Shown piece by piece: positions 33,910 through 43,840 of a stretch of DNA of 64,000 nt (the stretch's first letter is position 1; every line of letters begins with the position of its first letter). The position numbers and the translations under genes are program-made. The notes under the pieces are model-generated. The model was not told the origin of the DNA. It saw only the letters and a list, made by a program, of their open reading frames with translations, and made no database searches. The DNA is from Azolla caroliniana (Eukaryota; Polypodiophyta): positions 15,314,001 through 15,378,000 of the forward strand of contig JBHGNT010000016.1 in assembly GCA_043228905.1 (NCBI GenBank), in the 5' to 3' direction.

Positions 33910-35973
33910 CACATATGCAATGCTACCGAATATCTTAAGGTGTCTTAAATTCAGCTTCCGCCTGAAATATAGCTCGTGTGCTGACACCTTATCTCCGATC
34001 TGGTTTAGGATGTAGACAGCCATCAGTCGAGTAGAATTTGGGCATGCTTTTCTCCTCAAGCATTGCCCTTGCCACGTCGACAATCGACCGGTTCTTTCTC
34101 TCGGGCACACTGTTTTGTTCTTATGTGTATCTACAGCTGAATTCTCTTCGAATTCCTTTCTATTGCAGATAACTGTTGAATTGGCCAGAAAAGTATTCTT
34201 TTCTGCCATCCGACTGCAGGTAGTTGATCTTCCTCTACGTTTCCCGTTCAACAAGACTTTGCAGGTTTCGGAAACAGTCAAAGACTTTGCTTTTCTTCTC
34301 GATGAGGTAGATCCATGTGTGCCGGCTATAGTCGTTGATGAAGGAAATGAAATATCGACTCCTGCCAAGACTAACGTTCTTTGTCGGTCCCCATACATCC
34401 GAATGTATTAGATCGAGCTTGTTATGGCTCTGGTTTCTTTTGGTGGGGAAGGGAAGTCGTTGTTGCTTCCCGAGTTGGCAAGCTTCACAAATTTGGGCCT
34501 TTCGGCCACTAAATTTCGGCAATCCGAAAACAACTTGTTTCGATAGCAGGTCCTGAAGCCTCCGGTAGTTGACGTGGCCGATCCGCTTGTGCTAGAGATC
34601 GATGTCTGATTCGATCTTCTGTCCTTTTGTGAACATAGTGGTGTCGACGTCATTGGTGTTGAGAATGAACATCCTCCCATTCATGCGCCCTTGCGCGATT
34701 ATCTGCCCTTCTTCCTCTATGAAGCACCCGAGGTGCATGAACCGCACCTGCAACCCCTAGTCAACAATCTACCCGACCAACACCAGATTCTTTACGATTG
34801 TCGGAACATGTAGTACGTTCATCAGCTTTCCCTTTTGTCTAACATGGCTTAAAGGGACTCGTCGACATGCACAATCGGGTGAGGAGTGTCGTCTCTGATT
34901 TCGACAACTTCTTGTTGCTCCGATTTTTCCAAAAACAAGAACCACTCTTCATGGCTCGTCATGTGGTTTGATGCTCCAGAGTCAACGTACCACACTTCCT
35001 CCTATCCGGAAGTGGTCTTCTTCATCGAGTTTGCCTTGTGCTTCATCACAAAGGTTGGCCCTTTTCCGGTCTTTTCGGTTCCGGATACTTCCAATTCTTC
35101 TGCGTAGTGCAAGCTTTGTTGGTTCCCTTGTCTGGCTTGCTAGATCCGGATTTATCCGAATCGGCACGCTTCTTCCAGTACTCGCTTTCTCGGTGACCTT
35201 TCTTGCCATAATACCAACATTTCGTTGCGGTTTTCTCTTGCCTGCTCCCGGCACCGCCTTGACTCCCCCTGCTTGTGGAGGGTCCGGAACTGTTGTCGCC
35301 ACCATCATTGTGCCTTCGATTCTGCTCTTGTCGGCTGCCTGCATTGTGTGTTGACCCACTTCATCCCCAGGCCCACAGGGCCGATCCACCTCCTTGTATA
35401 GTATCCAAATTTGATTGAGTGGTCCTCAACCCACACACGTGGTTTTCTTCGACCATCAGCATCAATTATAGGTCGAAGAAGGACGGTAGTTTTTCCTGGG
35501 TGCAAATTGCCGTCTGGATCTGCGCGTACCATTGTGCTAGACCACCGAGGCAGATCTGGACCGTCACGTTCATGGAACCGAGCGCGTCGTAAATCTCCTT
35601 AATCTTGGTGGTGAAGTCGGTGACTGACATGTCCCTTAGCCAAATCTTGTTAAGCTCTTGCCGGAGTTGCAACTTCCGGGCCCTCGTACTTGTGATGAAA
35701 ATCTTCTAGAGATTTTCCCAGGCCTCCTTTGGTGATTTTACATCTCTGATGTAGCCAAGAATCTGTGTGCACACAAGACGCGAGGCAGTACAAAACCCTG
35801 CTCCGTCCTTGCTCCCAAACCGGGAAGTCCTTGTGTGCCGAATTCGGCACTGCTTCATTCGCTCCTTCCACGTACCTCCAGTATCGATGCCCAAGCAAGT
35901 ACTAGTGCATTTTATACGACCAGGACGAATAGTTGCTCTGGTCGAGCTTTTCCGTTGGAAGTGAGCTCGCCAT
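33910..35973 (-). pseudogene. Copia C gag, protease and integrase (broken)
   Basis: The gag ATG is at 35973 (MASSLPTEKLD, as in D), followed by broken gag frames to about 35466. 34982-35389 covers the nucleocapsid-linker region, where the zinc knuckle is degraded. Protease and pre-integrase parts follow. 34235-34522 reads KAQICEACQLGKQQRLPFP and LIHSDVWGPTKNVSLG, and the integrase core continues in other frames to 33910 (RHLKIFGSIAYVHV). It is inactive. Confidence 0.75.
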
Positions 35974-36071
35974 GCTTCTGTCCATACCTTCTCTTTTAGG
36001 TTTGTTCTTTTACCGGTGATTAGGGTTTGTTTGTTTCTAGCAATTGTCAGCAGTTGAGGTTCTCAACCCGC

Positions 36072-36083
36072 GCTCTAATACCA
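36072..36083 (-). other. Primer-binding site of Copia C
   Basis: In the minus sense, TGGTATTAGAGC follows the 5' LTR directly. It is one base different from the tRNA-Met complement found in the other Copia copies. Confidence 0.8.
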
Positions 36084-36501
36084 TGTCAAAGTTAATATGC
36101 GGAAGCTTTGACAAACCAGTTTATCCGGATAGCAACAGAAAACAGAGAATAAAGGTTTAATGAAAGCTTAGGAACACAGAATCCACAAGAGAGACAGAAA
36201 GAGCAGAAAGCATAAACTTGATTCAAAATAATAGCACTCTATAACACTTTGTACATAGAATGTGCTCAAAGAGCACTTTTATGCAAGTTCTTATATGGAC
36301 TGATAGAAGTACTGACAAGTACTTCAATGCTCATATGAGCGACTGACACTGATTCCAAGGAATCTGCTTATGTACCATGCTAGATTCGTAGGCCTCTAAT
36401 GGCCTACCAGTTACAGTCCGATCCGGCTCCTGGTTCCGGACACCGATTCGACTCTGGCTTGTTCAGCCGATCCAGATCAATTTGAGCTTGCCCGCTCAAC
36501 A
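36084..36501 (-). repeat. 5' LTR of Copia C
   Basis: 418 bp, TGTTGAGCGGGCAAGC (36501) to ...AACTTTGACA (36084) in the minus sense. It opens with TGTTGAG like the LTR of element D, in line with their related coding regions. Confidence 0.85.
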
Positions 36502-38845
36502 ATATTCGTACCACATGTAATATGAGCACCATTGTTAATGCCATAACATATCATTAGAGCATAGCTATGAGTAGCAGTGATGACCATAGTTGAATCTTTA
36601 TCAAAGGTAGTGACTTCCATAGCAAGATTATTATAACCTCCTTGACAATAGCTACTCGCAACTTTCTCTCATATTTGTTGTACGGTTACCAACTGTTAGA
36701 CGTAAACAATTTTAATATGCTTAGATGAGTACTTGCTCTTGTATGGTATGCATACTAAATTAATGACCTTCACTCTAACCCTTTCTACAACCAAATTTCC
36801 CCACTTTGTGGCTTAACCTATTGGAAACAAGTCACGTGAGAAAAGCCAACATACTAAGGATAAACACTGAGATGACATGGGTTAACCCCTGGTTCTTACA
36901 AGAGAAGGATAATACACACAATCATTTAAAAAAAAAGATTGTGTGAATAGTGAGGCATGAAGGAAGATGACTACATCTTGTTACTATATATTTCACAGTC
37001 AGGAGGACAATCTAATCATGGTGTGTTGGTGGTTCTCATTTGTCTCACAATTGCAAATACTACTACAATCACACTCTCCTAATTATGTAACTAACCCAAT
37101 AAACATGATTAATAAAATAAAAGGACATGTAGCATGAGGAATATTGCTTCTTCCAACCCATTACAAATCCAATTTCTACACGATCATAATGGATTTAGCC
37201 ATGTCTAGCTTGGGAATTGTGTTTGACCAACATCCATGTAGAGGTGACCGATGAAGTGTGAACCATAAGTTATGCAATTAAGGTCTCAATGCTGTGACAA
37301 TCAAGTTCACCCAATAAACATGATTAATAAAATAAAAGCACATGTAGCATGAGGTAGTATTACTTCTTCCAACCCATGAAGTGTGAACCATAAGTTATGC
37401 AATTAAGGTCTCAATGTTGTGACAATCAAGTTCACCTCATGTACCAAATTAATTGCTCCAAATATTGAACTTTTTTCTATTCTTCTACCAAATTGAACCC
37501 TTAGATATGATCATACCTTACAACACGAACATACATGCACGTGTTTTCATTAACATCAATAATTAAGGTAGTTGGGTTAACATAAGAGTAACAAAGTAAG
37601 CACAATAACAAATATCTTGTCTACCACAAAGTAGCTTTACATTCTCATTATGTCCAATGTGATTGAAATGAATTAAGAGGTAGTCGCTTTGGTGGAGTGT
37701 CTAATTAATCGAAGGGGTAACACTACCAAACGAGTAGACACCTTTGTTAGTGTAAGACAAAAAACAAAGCTAGGGGGCCAGCCTTCTAAGAATCAGCCTA
37801 TTGTTAGCTACCTCTTGGATGAAAATCTTGTCACAAAATACCAAATTTGCAAGGCACATTCTGTAAGGATGGTTGAAAAAGCATATGGTGACCATATAGG
37901 TAACTCCATTATTCGACACGACAATAATTATCAGTCCCCATTTACATATAAAATTGCCTCCACCTTTGGCGAACCAATCAAGGCATATTTAAGAGACATT
38001 ACATCAGGTAAGAGCCTATTTCCCTTCAAGATCCAAAACTGCCATAAAAGCATTACTCCTTACACGATTCACTTGGTCATTCAATATGGTCATCATGTGA
38101 ATGTAATCAAGTTGATCACTATATATATCAAATATAAAAAAGAGCGCATATTGACTGACCAAATTTAACACTTTCAATTGTAGATTGGAAGAAAAGGTTG
38201 AAATCTGCCTACGAACAAGCATAGATGAAGGGGGTACATGAATAACAATATTAATGTATATAGGGAGTTTTCTTGACATCCATGCACTGAGATCATCATT
38301 TGCATGAAGAACAAATATCTCCAAACACTATTTCCTTCCTGAAATCTGTGGAAATTCCCTGCAAAAATCCTAAAGAAAACCTACCACTTCCGCACCTTCA
38401 AACTATCAATAAGCGCTGATTTGTTTCCTTTACAAATATCCTAAAGAAACTATCACTTGCACACCTGCTTGAAAATGGATTGAAAAGGGTGCAATATAGG
38501 GTGACAAATGCACTATAGAAGAGCCTGCTAATTTCAATTGAACCTATAAAAATCTTATATACGTATGATTTATCAAAGTAGAATACAAGCTATGTTAATT
38601 TGACATGTGAAACAAACAGCATATATGCATTTAGAACCAAATTTCCTTCATGGTTCTACACACTGGTGAACCTCATCTAACAAGTTGTTGCCTCATGATT
38701 TTCTTTTACCATTCATTGCATTTAAGCAGAGATAGAGAAGTCTTTGTTTTGCCATACCCAGGGATAAAACACATTCTCTGTGTATTCACTTTCCCTTTGG
38801 TCAGTACTGTGCCTTCCAAGCCTGGTAGAAACAAAATAATAATGG
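36502..38845. other. AT-rich spacer with interleaved direct repeats
   Basis: No gene is supported. Two local duplications are interleaved: a block starting CCCAATAAACATGATTAATA at about 37094 and 37312, and a block starting GAAGTGTGAACCATAAGT at about 37252 and 37378. The second pair reads AATTAAGGTCTCAATG in both copies. The 3' UTR of the AIPP1-like gene should lie just below 38846. Confidence 0.6.
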
Positions 38846-41069
38846 TTAGTCAGCACTTTCACATTTTAGTCCGTAATATCGGCTCAAACGCTGTATTGTC
38901 TTCTCGCTTGTGCAAGCTTGGATTTCATCTAGCTTCTTGAGGTTTTCTTTCACTTTCTCTTCCTGCTCCTGTGCCAGCTTTTCTTCTTCCTTCCTAATCT
39001 CCTGTTGTAATGAAACCAACACATCAAAATCATGAAAATATATAAAAACAGAAAAATGCTCTCTTCCCCAATTGTCAACATAATTGCAATTATTCCCCAA
39101 AACATCTGAATGCAAACTCTAAGCTTTATTAATCCCTCTAAAGTGTTTCAATTACAGAAATTTCCAGTTGACGCTTCAATAACCTCATGTAAATGCACAT
39201 GCCAATACCCATGATCCTCCCCATTGGGAATTTAACCCAAGATCTTTGTGAAGGACACCATATTTAAATCAAGGCCAACATATCTAGATGTATATATTAC
39301 CCGTATCCTGGAAAGCTTCATAAATCCTCCACAAACTACAGATGGTATCCCAACACACACCCTCCTATATCCTACAATAACTTACAGATATGGCGCTAGC
39401 AATATAGTTGCATATATAGCACATGCTTGTATGTCATTTACCTTATTGTAATACAATCACAGTGTACCATCACCGTCCTAATTGATTACATGCATCATCA
39501 CCATTGACAGTATGTATCACCCCATTTCATCCTGGTCTTGGAAACACATTGCTTCTGGTGTCTAATAGATCACAATTTTTGCTTTGGCATGGATAGATCA
39601 CTAACTAGTCCTGTATCTATGTATACACAACAAAATTATCGAAGACTCTATACTACAGTTAAATCTACATTCTCATCAAATTCATGGATGGTTCACTAAT
39701 TAATTTCTTATATATGTATTCACAAGAAAATTATTGAAGACTCTATACTATAGTCACAGACGTACATTTTCATCAAAATCCGTAGCTGATGTAAAACAGC
39801 CAGAACAATTCATAAACCAAAACATTGATGATACAATAAGACAAAGGACTGGAAAAGGTATCTAGATTTATATGAACCTGCATAAGGTATTGCACCTCCG
39901 AAGCATGCCTCTTTGCTAATTGTTTCTGCTCATTATACCTGCTTGAAAAAATAGATGCATTCAATCACTAAATTACAGATTAGATTCTTTTGGTTCTTTT
40001 GATGGTTCAAATATTATAAAAGGTAACAAAACTCCACGTAAATTTCTGGAGCATTAAAATTGTCTGTTAAAGGTTTGATAAATTTATGGCAGTTTTTTTA
40101 TTATCAAAACTCCAGACTACTTGGAAATTGTTTCTGCTGATTATACCTGCTTGAAAAAAAAAGATGCATTCATTCACTAAATTGCAGCTTAGATTTTTTG
40201 TTTCTTTTGATAGTTGAAATATTAAAAAAGGTAACAAAACTCCAAGTATTCAAATTTTCTGTTAAAGGTTTGATAAATTTGTGGAAGTTTTTTTATTATC
40301 AAAACTCCAAGAGTAAGTAGAGCTTCAAATAAATTTCTACAGAATTGCCGTATTTTTCTAATGATTTCGAAGCACACATAGCACATCATATCTGTCTTTG
40401 TCAGGATAACGTCTTAACTTGTACCATTCTTGCACTACTAAATTGAGAATTATCTACCCAAACTCCATACAATTTTGTGGTATTTTCCTTGCCTTCAAAA
40501 CCAAGTCTCGTCCAAATACCAAACTAAAACAAATAATCCTATCCAGGGTGAGCCCCCAGTCCATGTGTCCAAGATTACCTGTCCCAGTCAGGATCGCCTT
40601 TCTTGACCCATTTGAAAATCTTAGTACTCCCATTACTACTACTAGCTATCTTCCGGGGCCGATCGGGGAACATAGTTGAAGAAGCAGGCACAGCTCGGAC
40701 GGGCCGAGGCACTCCTTTAAGCATGAAAGGATGTTCTTGGATCTCTTTCACAGCATGAGAAGCCTCACGGGCCGATGCCATCTCTACCAGCACTTTCCTA
40801 GCAGAGAGCTTCGAGTCAAGAGGGTCGGTGATGATATTGACGGATGTGACATTCCCGAATTGGCCGAGGGCAGTCCGGATCATCGGGACTGTGGCTTGGG
40901 GGGTCACATCGTCCAGCATCAGCGATCTCCGCAGCTTCTCGCCGAACAAACGATGCATCTCTTGGTTTGCAAGAGAGGCTGAAGTGGAGGAGGCGGAAGA
41001 GGAGGAGGCTGAAGAAGAGGTGGGGGGAGGCTTCTTCTCTGAGGATGGGACCACGGCCGGAGTTCCCAT
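38846..41069 (-). CDS. AIPP1/EDM3-like RRM-domain protein
   Basis: Three exons on the minus strand encode 235 residues. Exon 1 is 40579-41069 (ATG at 41069, MGTPAVV; donor GTAATC). Exon 2 is 39878-39938 (acceptor CAAGCAG, donor GTTCAT). Exon 3 is 38846-39001 (acceptor TACAACAG, stop TAA 38846-38848). The parts total 708 bp and keep frame. A Ser-rich N-terminus is followed by an RRM-like fold (VPMIRTALGQFGNVTSVNII, KVLVEMASAREASHAVKEI), then KGVPRPVRA and FPDRPRK, and a C-terminal helix rich in Lys and Glu (RKEEEKLAQEQEEKVKENL). This order matches plant ASI1-immunoprecipitated protein 1 (EDM3). That protein acts with ASI1 and EDM2 on transcript processing at genes with heterochromatic introns. 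Assignment is from remembered family features, without a search. Confidence 0.75.
39919..40310. repeat. Tandem duplication copying the exon 2 splice acceptor
   Basis: A block of about 190 bp occurs at 39919-40115 and again, diverged, at 40126-40310. Both include TATACCTGCTTGAAAAA (the exon 2 acceptor and first codons, seen on the plus strand), GGTAACAAAACTCCA, TGTTAAAGGTTTGATAAATT and TTTTTTTATTATCAAAACTCCA. The upstream copy, in intron 1, keeps an intact CAAGCAG acceptor. Confidence 0.75.
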
Positions 41070-41129
41070 TCTCGTCTCCTCCTCTTTCTTCTTCTTCTGC
41101 TTCTGCTTCTGCTTTGGCTTCTTCTGTTG

Positions 41130-41383
41130 TCTGCTTAATCTGTCTGTCTGTCTATCTGTCTGTCTGCATTCAACTTGATTATGCCCATTTTCATTCACCG
41201 TCTCTTTTTCATTCTCGTTCAGAGGCGCACAGGTAGAGACAGACACACAGACACAGAGATGAAGGCAAGGTAGAGAGGCTTTAGAAACATGTGTTTGTCT
41301 ATGTATGTGTGTATGTATGTATGTATGTATGTGTGTGTATGTATGTATGTATGTATGTATGTGTGTGTGTATGTATGTATGTA

Positions 41384-41420
<37 letters not shown>

Positions 41421-41588
41421 ACGCGCGCTCGCGCTGGGGACAAGTCAGATTAGTTCCTCCGTAACACCTCTTCGGGCCAGCCGTTGATCATGTCGGCCAT
41501 GGCAAGACCGCTTACATGTATGTATGTATGTATGTATGTGTATGTGTGTGTGTGCGCGCGCGCACGCTCGCGCTGGGGACAAGTCAGA

Positions 41589-41634
<46 letters not shown>

Positions 41635-41740
41635 CGCACGCGCTCGTGCTGGGGACAAGTCAAATTAGTTCCTCCGTAACACCTCTTCGAGCCAGCCGTT
41701 GATCATGTCGGCCATGGTAAGACCGCTTACATGTATGTAT
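41130..41740. repeat. Compound microsatellites and local duplication upstream of the AIPP1-like gene
   Basis: A TCTG/TCTA run lies at about 41136-41167, inside the likely 5' UTR. (GTAT)n and (TG)n runs follow at 41300-41420 and 41517-41643, ending in alternating CG/TG stretches. A unit of about 110 bp containing GCTGGGGACAAGTCA and CCAGCCGTTGATCATGTCGG is present at 41421-41535 and 41637-41740, with a 30-bp partial copy at about 41560-41590. Confidence 0.8.
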
Positions 41741-42237
41741 GCATGCACCTGCCTCTGTACTACTATACTAAGAAGCCACCCATCGTCGACTAGAACCACT
41801 TCAAAGGCTAGAAGGGTAGGGAGAAGAGTTATGTGGCGCAAGGCCATTGTGCATGCTGAGCCTCAACATGTTCCCTTTACTTTCAACTCTCTCGGGTTTT
41901 TTATTTTAAAGAATATATCCTGTCATTAGTGTAAACATTTTACAAGATTTTTAAAATCTATGTGATTGGCGAGGGAAACACCATTTCGAAGGCTGAAAAT
42001 GCCAATAAGGAGTACCATAATCAAATGTCATGAATGGAGTAGTTGTCCAGATGATAATAAACTCATGCCGTTGAGCAATTTTAGCATCAGAATCTCCAGC
42101 TATACCATCCTATTGTCCCTTCAAAGTATGAACTATGTCTAACCAAATATTTGAAACCAATTCAACCACTGATGTTTTAAGTTAATGGAAAATGAAAGAG
42201 CATCGAGCCTTCTAGATGTGATATATAGTGGTGCTAC

Positions 42238-42578
42238 TCATATCTCCCATACTGGTTGGACTTCCTTCCGTATTCCTGAAAAATGTAATGACATCAATAG
42301 TAACGTATGAACACTTCCAAATTTGGTGTAAAATCCATGGTCCATAGATTCGGTGTCATAAATGAAACACAACACGGACAAGTGATGTCCAAACCACCAT
42401 GCCCCAAGTGAAAACCAATGGGGGAAAATAGTTAGCAAAAATTCTAAGGATACATTGCCATATCAGTTGAGACTCAATGCATTCCCATAAACAATGTTTT
42501 TGAGTTTCCGTTTGTAAATGGCATCGAGCACAACCAGAAGATACTCCCATTCTATGCAACCATGTGCCAATTGGCAAG
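42238..42578 (-). pseudogene. LINE ORF2 C-terminal zinc-binding segment
   Basis: The minus frame reads LPIGTWLHRMGVSSGCARC, then ETQKHCLWECIESQLIW. This is the reverse-transcriptase zinc-binding domain (C-X2-C...H-X4-C) found at the end of plant L1 ORF2. It is the downstream continuation of 51256-52480 across the MITE insertion, with a one-base frame change at the junction. Confidence 0.8.
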
Positions 42579-42776
42579 TAGCAATGAGCACGGTTTCGGC
42601 TCAAACCGAACCAAACCGTTAAGCCATGGCTTAACGATTTATTGGTTCAAAGATAAATAAACCGTTTGGTTTGGTTTCAAATATTATGATCCAGTTTGGT
42701 TTCGGTTCGGTTCGGTTCTGAATTTTATGGTTTAGCGGTTTAGCGGCTTATGTGGTTTGGTTTAAAGGTTTAAAAG

Positions 42777-43168
42777 TGTTGAGAGACAAGCTCAACATCG
42801 GCCGGATCGGCTAAAGAAGCCGAGGACCGGATCGGTTGGGACCGATCGGTTAGGCGGTTAGGAAAGATATTCCGTGAGGAATATATTTGGGAGTTAGTGT
42901 AGGAGCTCTTAATGAGCATTGAAGTACTGTCAGTACTTCGGTCAATCCTTCTAGGACTTGTATAAAAGTGTTCATTGAACACACACATATAAGAAATATA
43001 GAGTCGAGTATTGAGATTGTTTTTTGGTGGAATACAGTTCTTGTGTTTTCTCTCTCACTCTCTCTGTCTCTCCCGCGTATACTGCGTAAGCTCAAGCTCT
43101 CCATTAAACTTGAGTCTTTCTTCCTTCTGTTCGGTCTTTATACCTGCTTCTGCTCGTTATTTTTTACA
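42777..43168 (+). repeat. 5' LTR of Copia D
   Basis: 392 bp, TGTTGAGAGACAAGC to ...TTTTTTACA, with a TATA box in TTGTATAAAAGTG near 42959 and a CT-rich leader. The 3' LTR has identical length. Confidence 0.95.
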
Positions 43169-43180
43169 TGGTATCAGAGC
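43169..43180 (+). other. Primer-binding site of Copia D (tRNA-Met)
   Basis: TGGTATCAGAGC follows the 5' LTR with no gap. It is complementary to the 3' end of initiator tRNA-Met. Confidence 0.9.
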
Positions 43181-43231
43181 GCGAGGGTTGAGAACCTCTC
43201 TGCAGCCGACACAGCTTGACGAAGAAGAACG

Positions 43232-43840
43232 ATGGCGAGCTCGCTTCCAACAGAGAAGCTCGACAGAACCAACTACGCGTCTTGGTCCTACAAGATGCAC
43301 CAGTACCTGCTCGGGCACGGCTACTGGACTTATGTCGAAGGAGCTAATGACGCGGCACCCGAATCGACACACAGAGACTTCCCGTCATGGGAGCAATCAG
43401 CGAGCAAGGTATTATACTGCTTCGCATTGTGTGTGGGCAAACAACTATTGAGCTATGTTCGGGATGCAAAGACGCCGAAGGGTGCGTGGGAAAATCTGAA
43501 GAAGATTTTCGCCGCGAGGGCCAGGAAGCTTCAGCTCCGACAGGAGTTGAGCAACCTACGACAACGCGACTTGTCGGTGGCGAACTATACCTCGAAGATC
43601 AAGGATATCTACGACTCCCTCGCCTCCATAGAGGTGAACATCGAGGAGAGCGAGATGGTCCAGATCTGTCTCGGAGGTTTGGCGTCGAAGTTCGGAGCGT
43701 TTCGAACGGCTGTGTGTACCCGGGAGAATACGCCGTCCTTTTTTGACTTACAGTCAATGCTCCTGGTAGAGGAGAACCACGCAGGTGCGTCTATAAGCAC
43801 GCACACCGACAACAGAAATGCTGTACACGGAGGAAGATAG
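43232..43840 (+). pseudogene. Copia D gag
   Basis: An open frame of 202 residues starts at MASSLPTEKLDRTNYASWSY and includes GHGYWTYVEGAND and the capsid core (QLRQELSNLRQRDLSVANY, ICLGGLASKFGAFR). It ends at TAG 43838 while the zinc knuckle continues in another frame (from 43818). The frame change between gag and the rest may be decay or a frameshift site, and one copy alone cannot tell. Confidence 0.8.

Larger units (their letters stand above)
30614..36501 (-). mobile_element. Copia family-2 element C (minus strand), decayed
   Basis: This is a Copia element related to element D: 5' LTR 36084-36501, primer site TGGTATTAGAGC (36083 down to 36072), gag-pol, post-pol extension, 3' LTR remnant 30614-30931. 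Flanking bases ATATT (36502-36506) and ACATT (30609-30613) look like a decayed 5-bp target duplication. It is interrupted by a family-1 solo LTR at 33366-33904. The start of the 3' LTR U3 and the true polypurine tract are deleted. Confidence 0.85.

Noticed and set aside
37689-38168. 159-codon open frame on the plus strand
   Set aside because: It has no ATG near its start, lies in an AT-rich spacer, and shows no recognisable domain or codon pattern. Likely chance.
41070-41246. N-terminal extension of the AIPP1-like ORF
   Set aside because: It begins with GTG, not ATG, and encodes microsatellite-derived QTDRQTD sequence. The first in-frame ATG is at 41069.
41219-41663. Open frames of His-Thr or Cys-Val repeats over the microsatellites
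   Set aside because: They are translations of (TG)n and (GTAT)n repeats on either strand, not genes.
42600-42776. GGTTCGG-type simple repeat as a telomere-like tract
   Set aside because: It is bounded by inverted termini and a likely 8-bp duplication, which fits a hAT-like MITE better.
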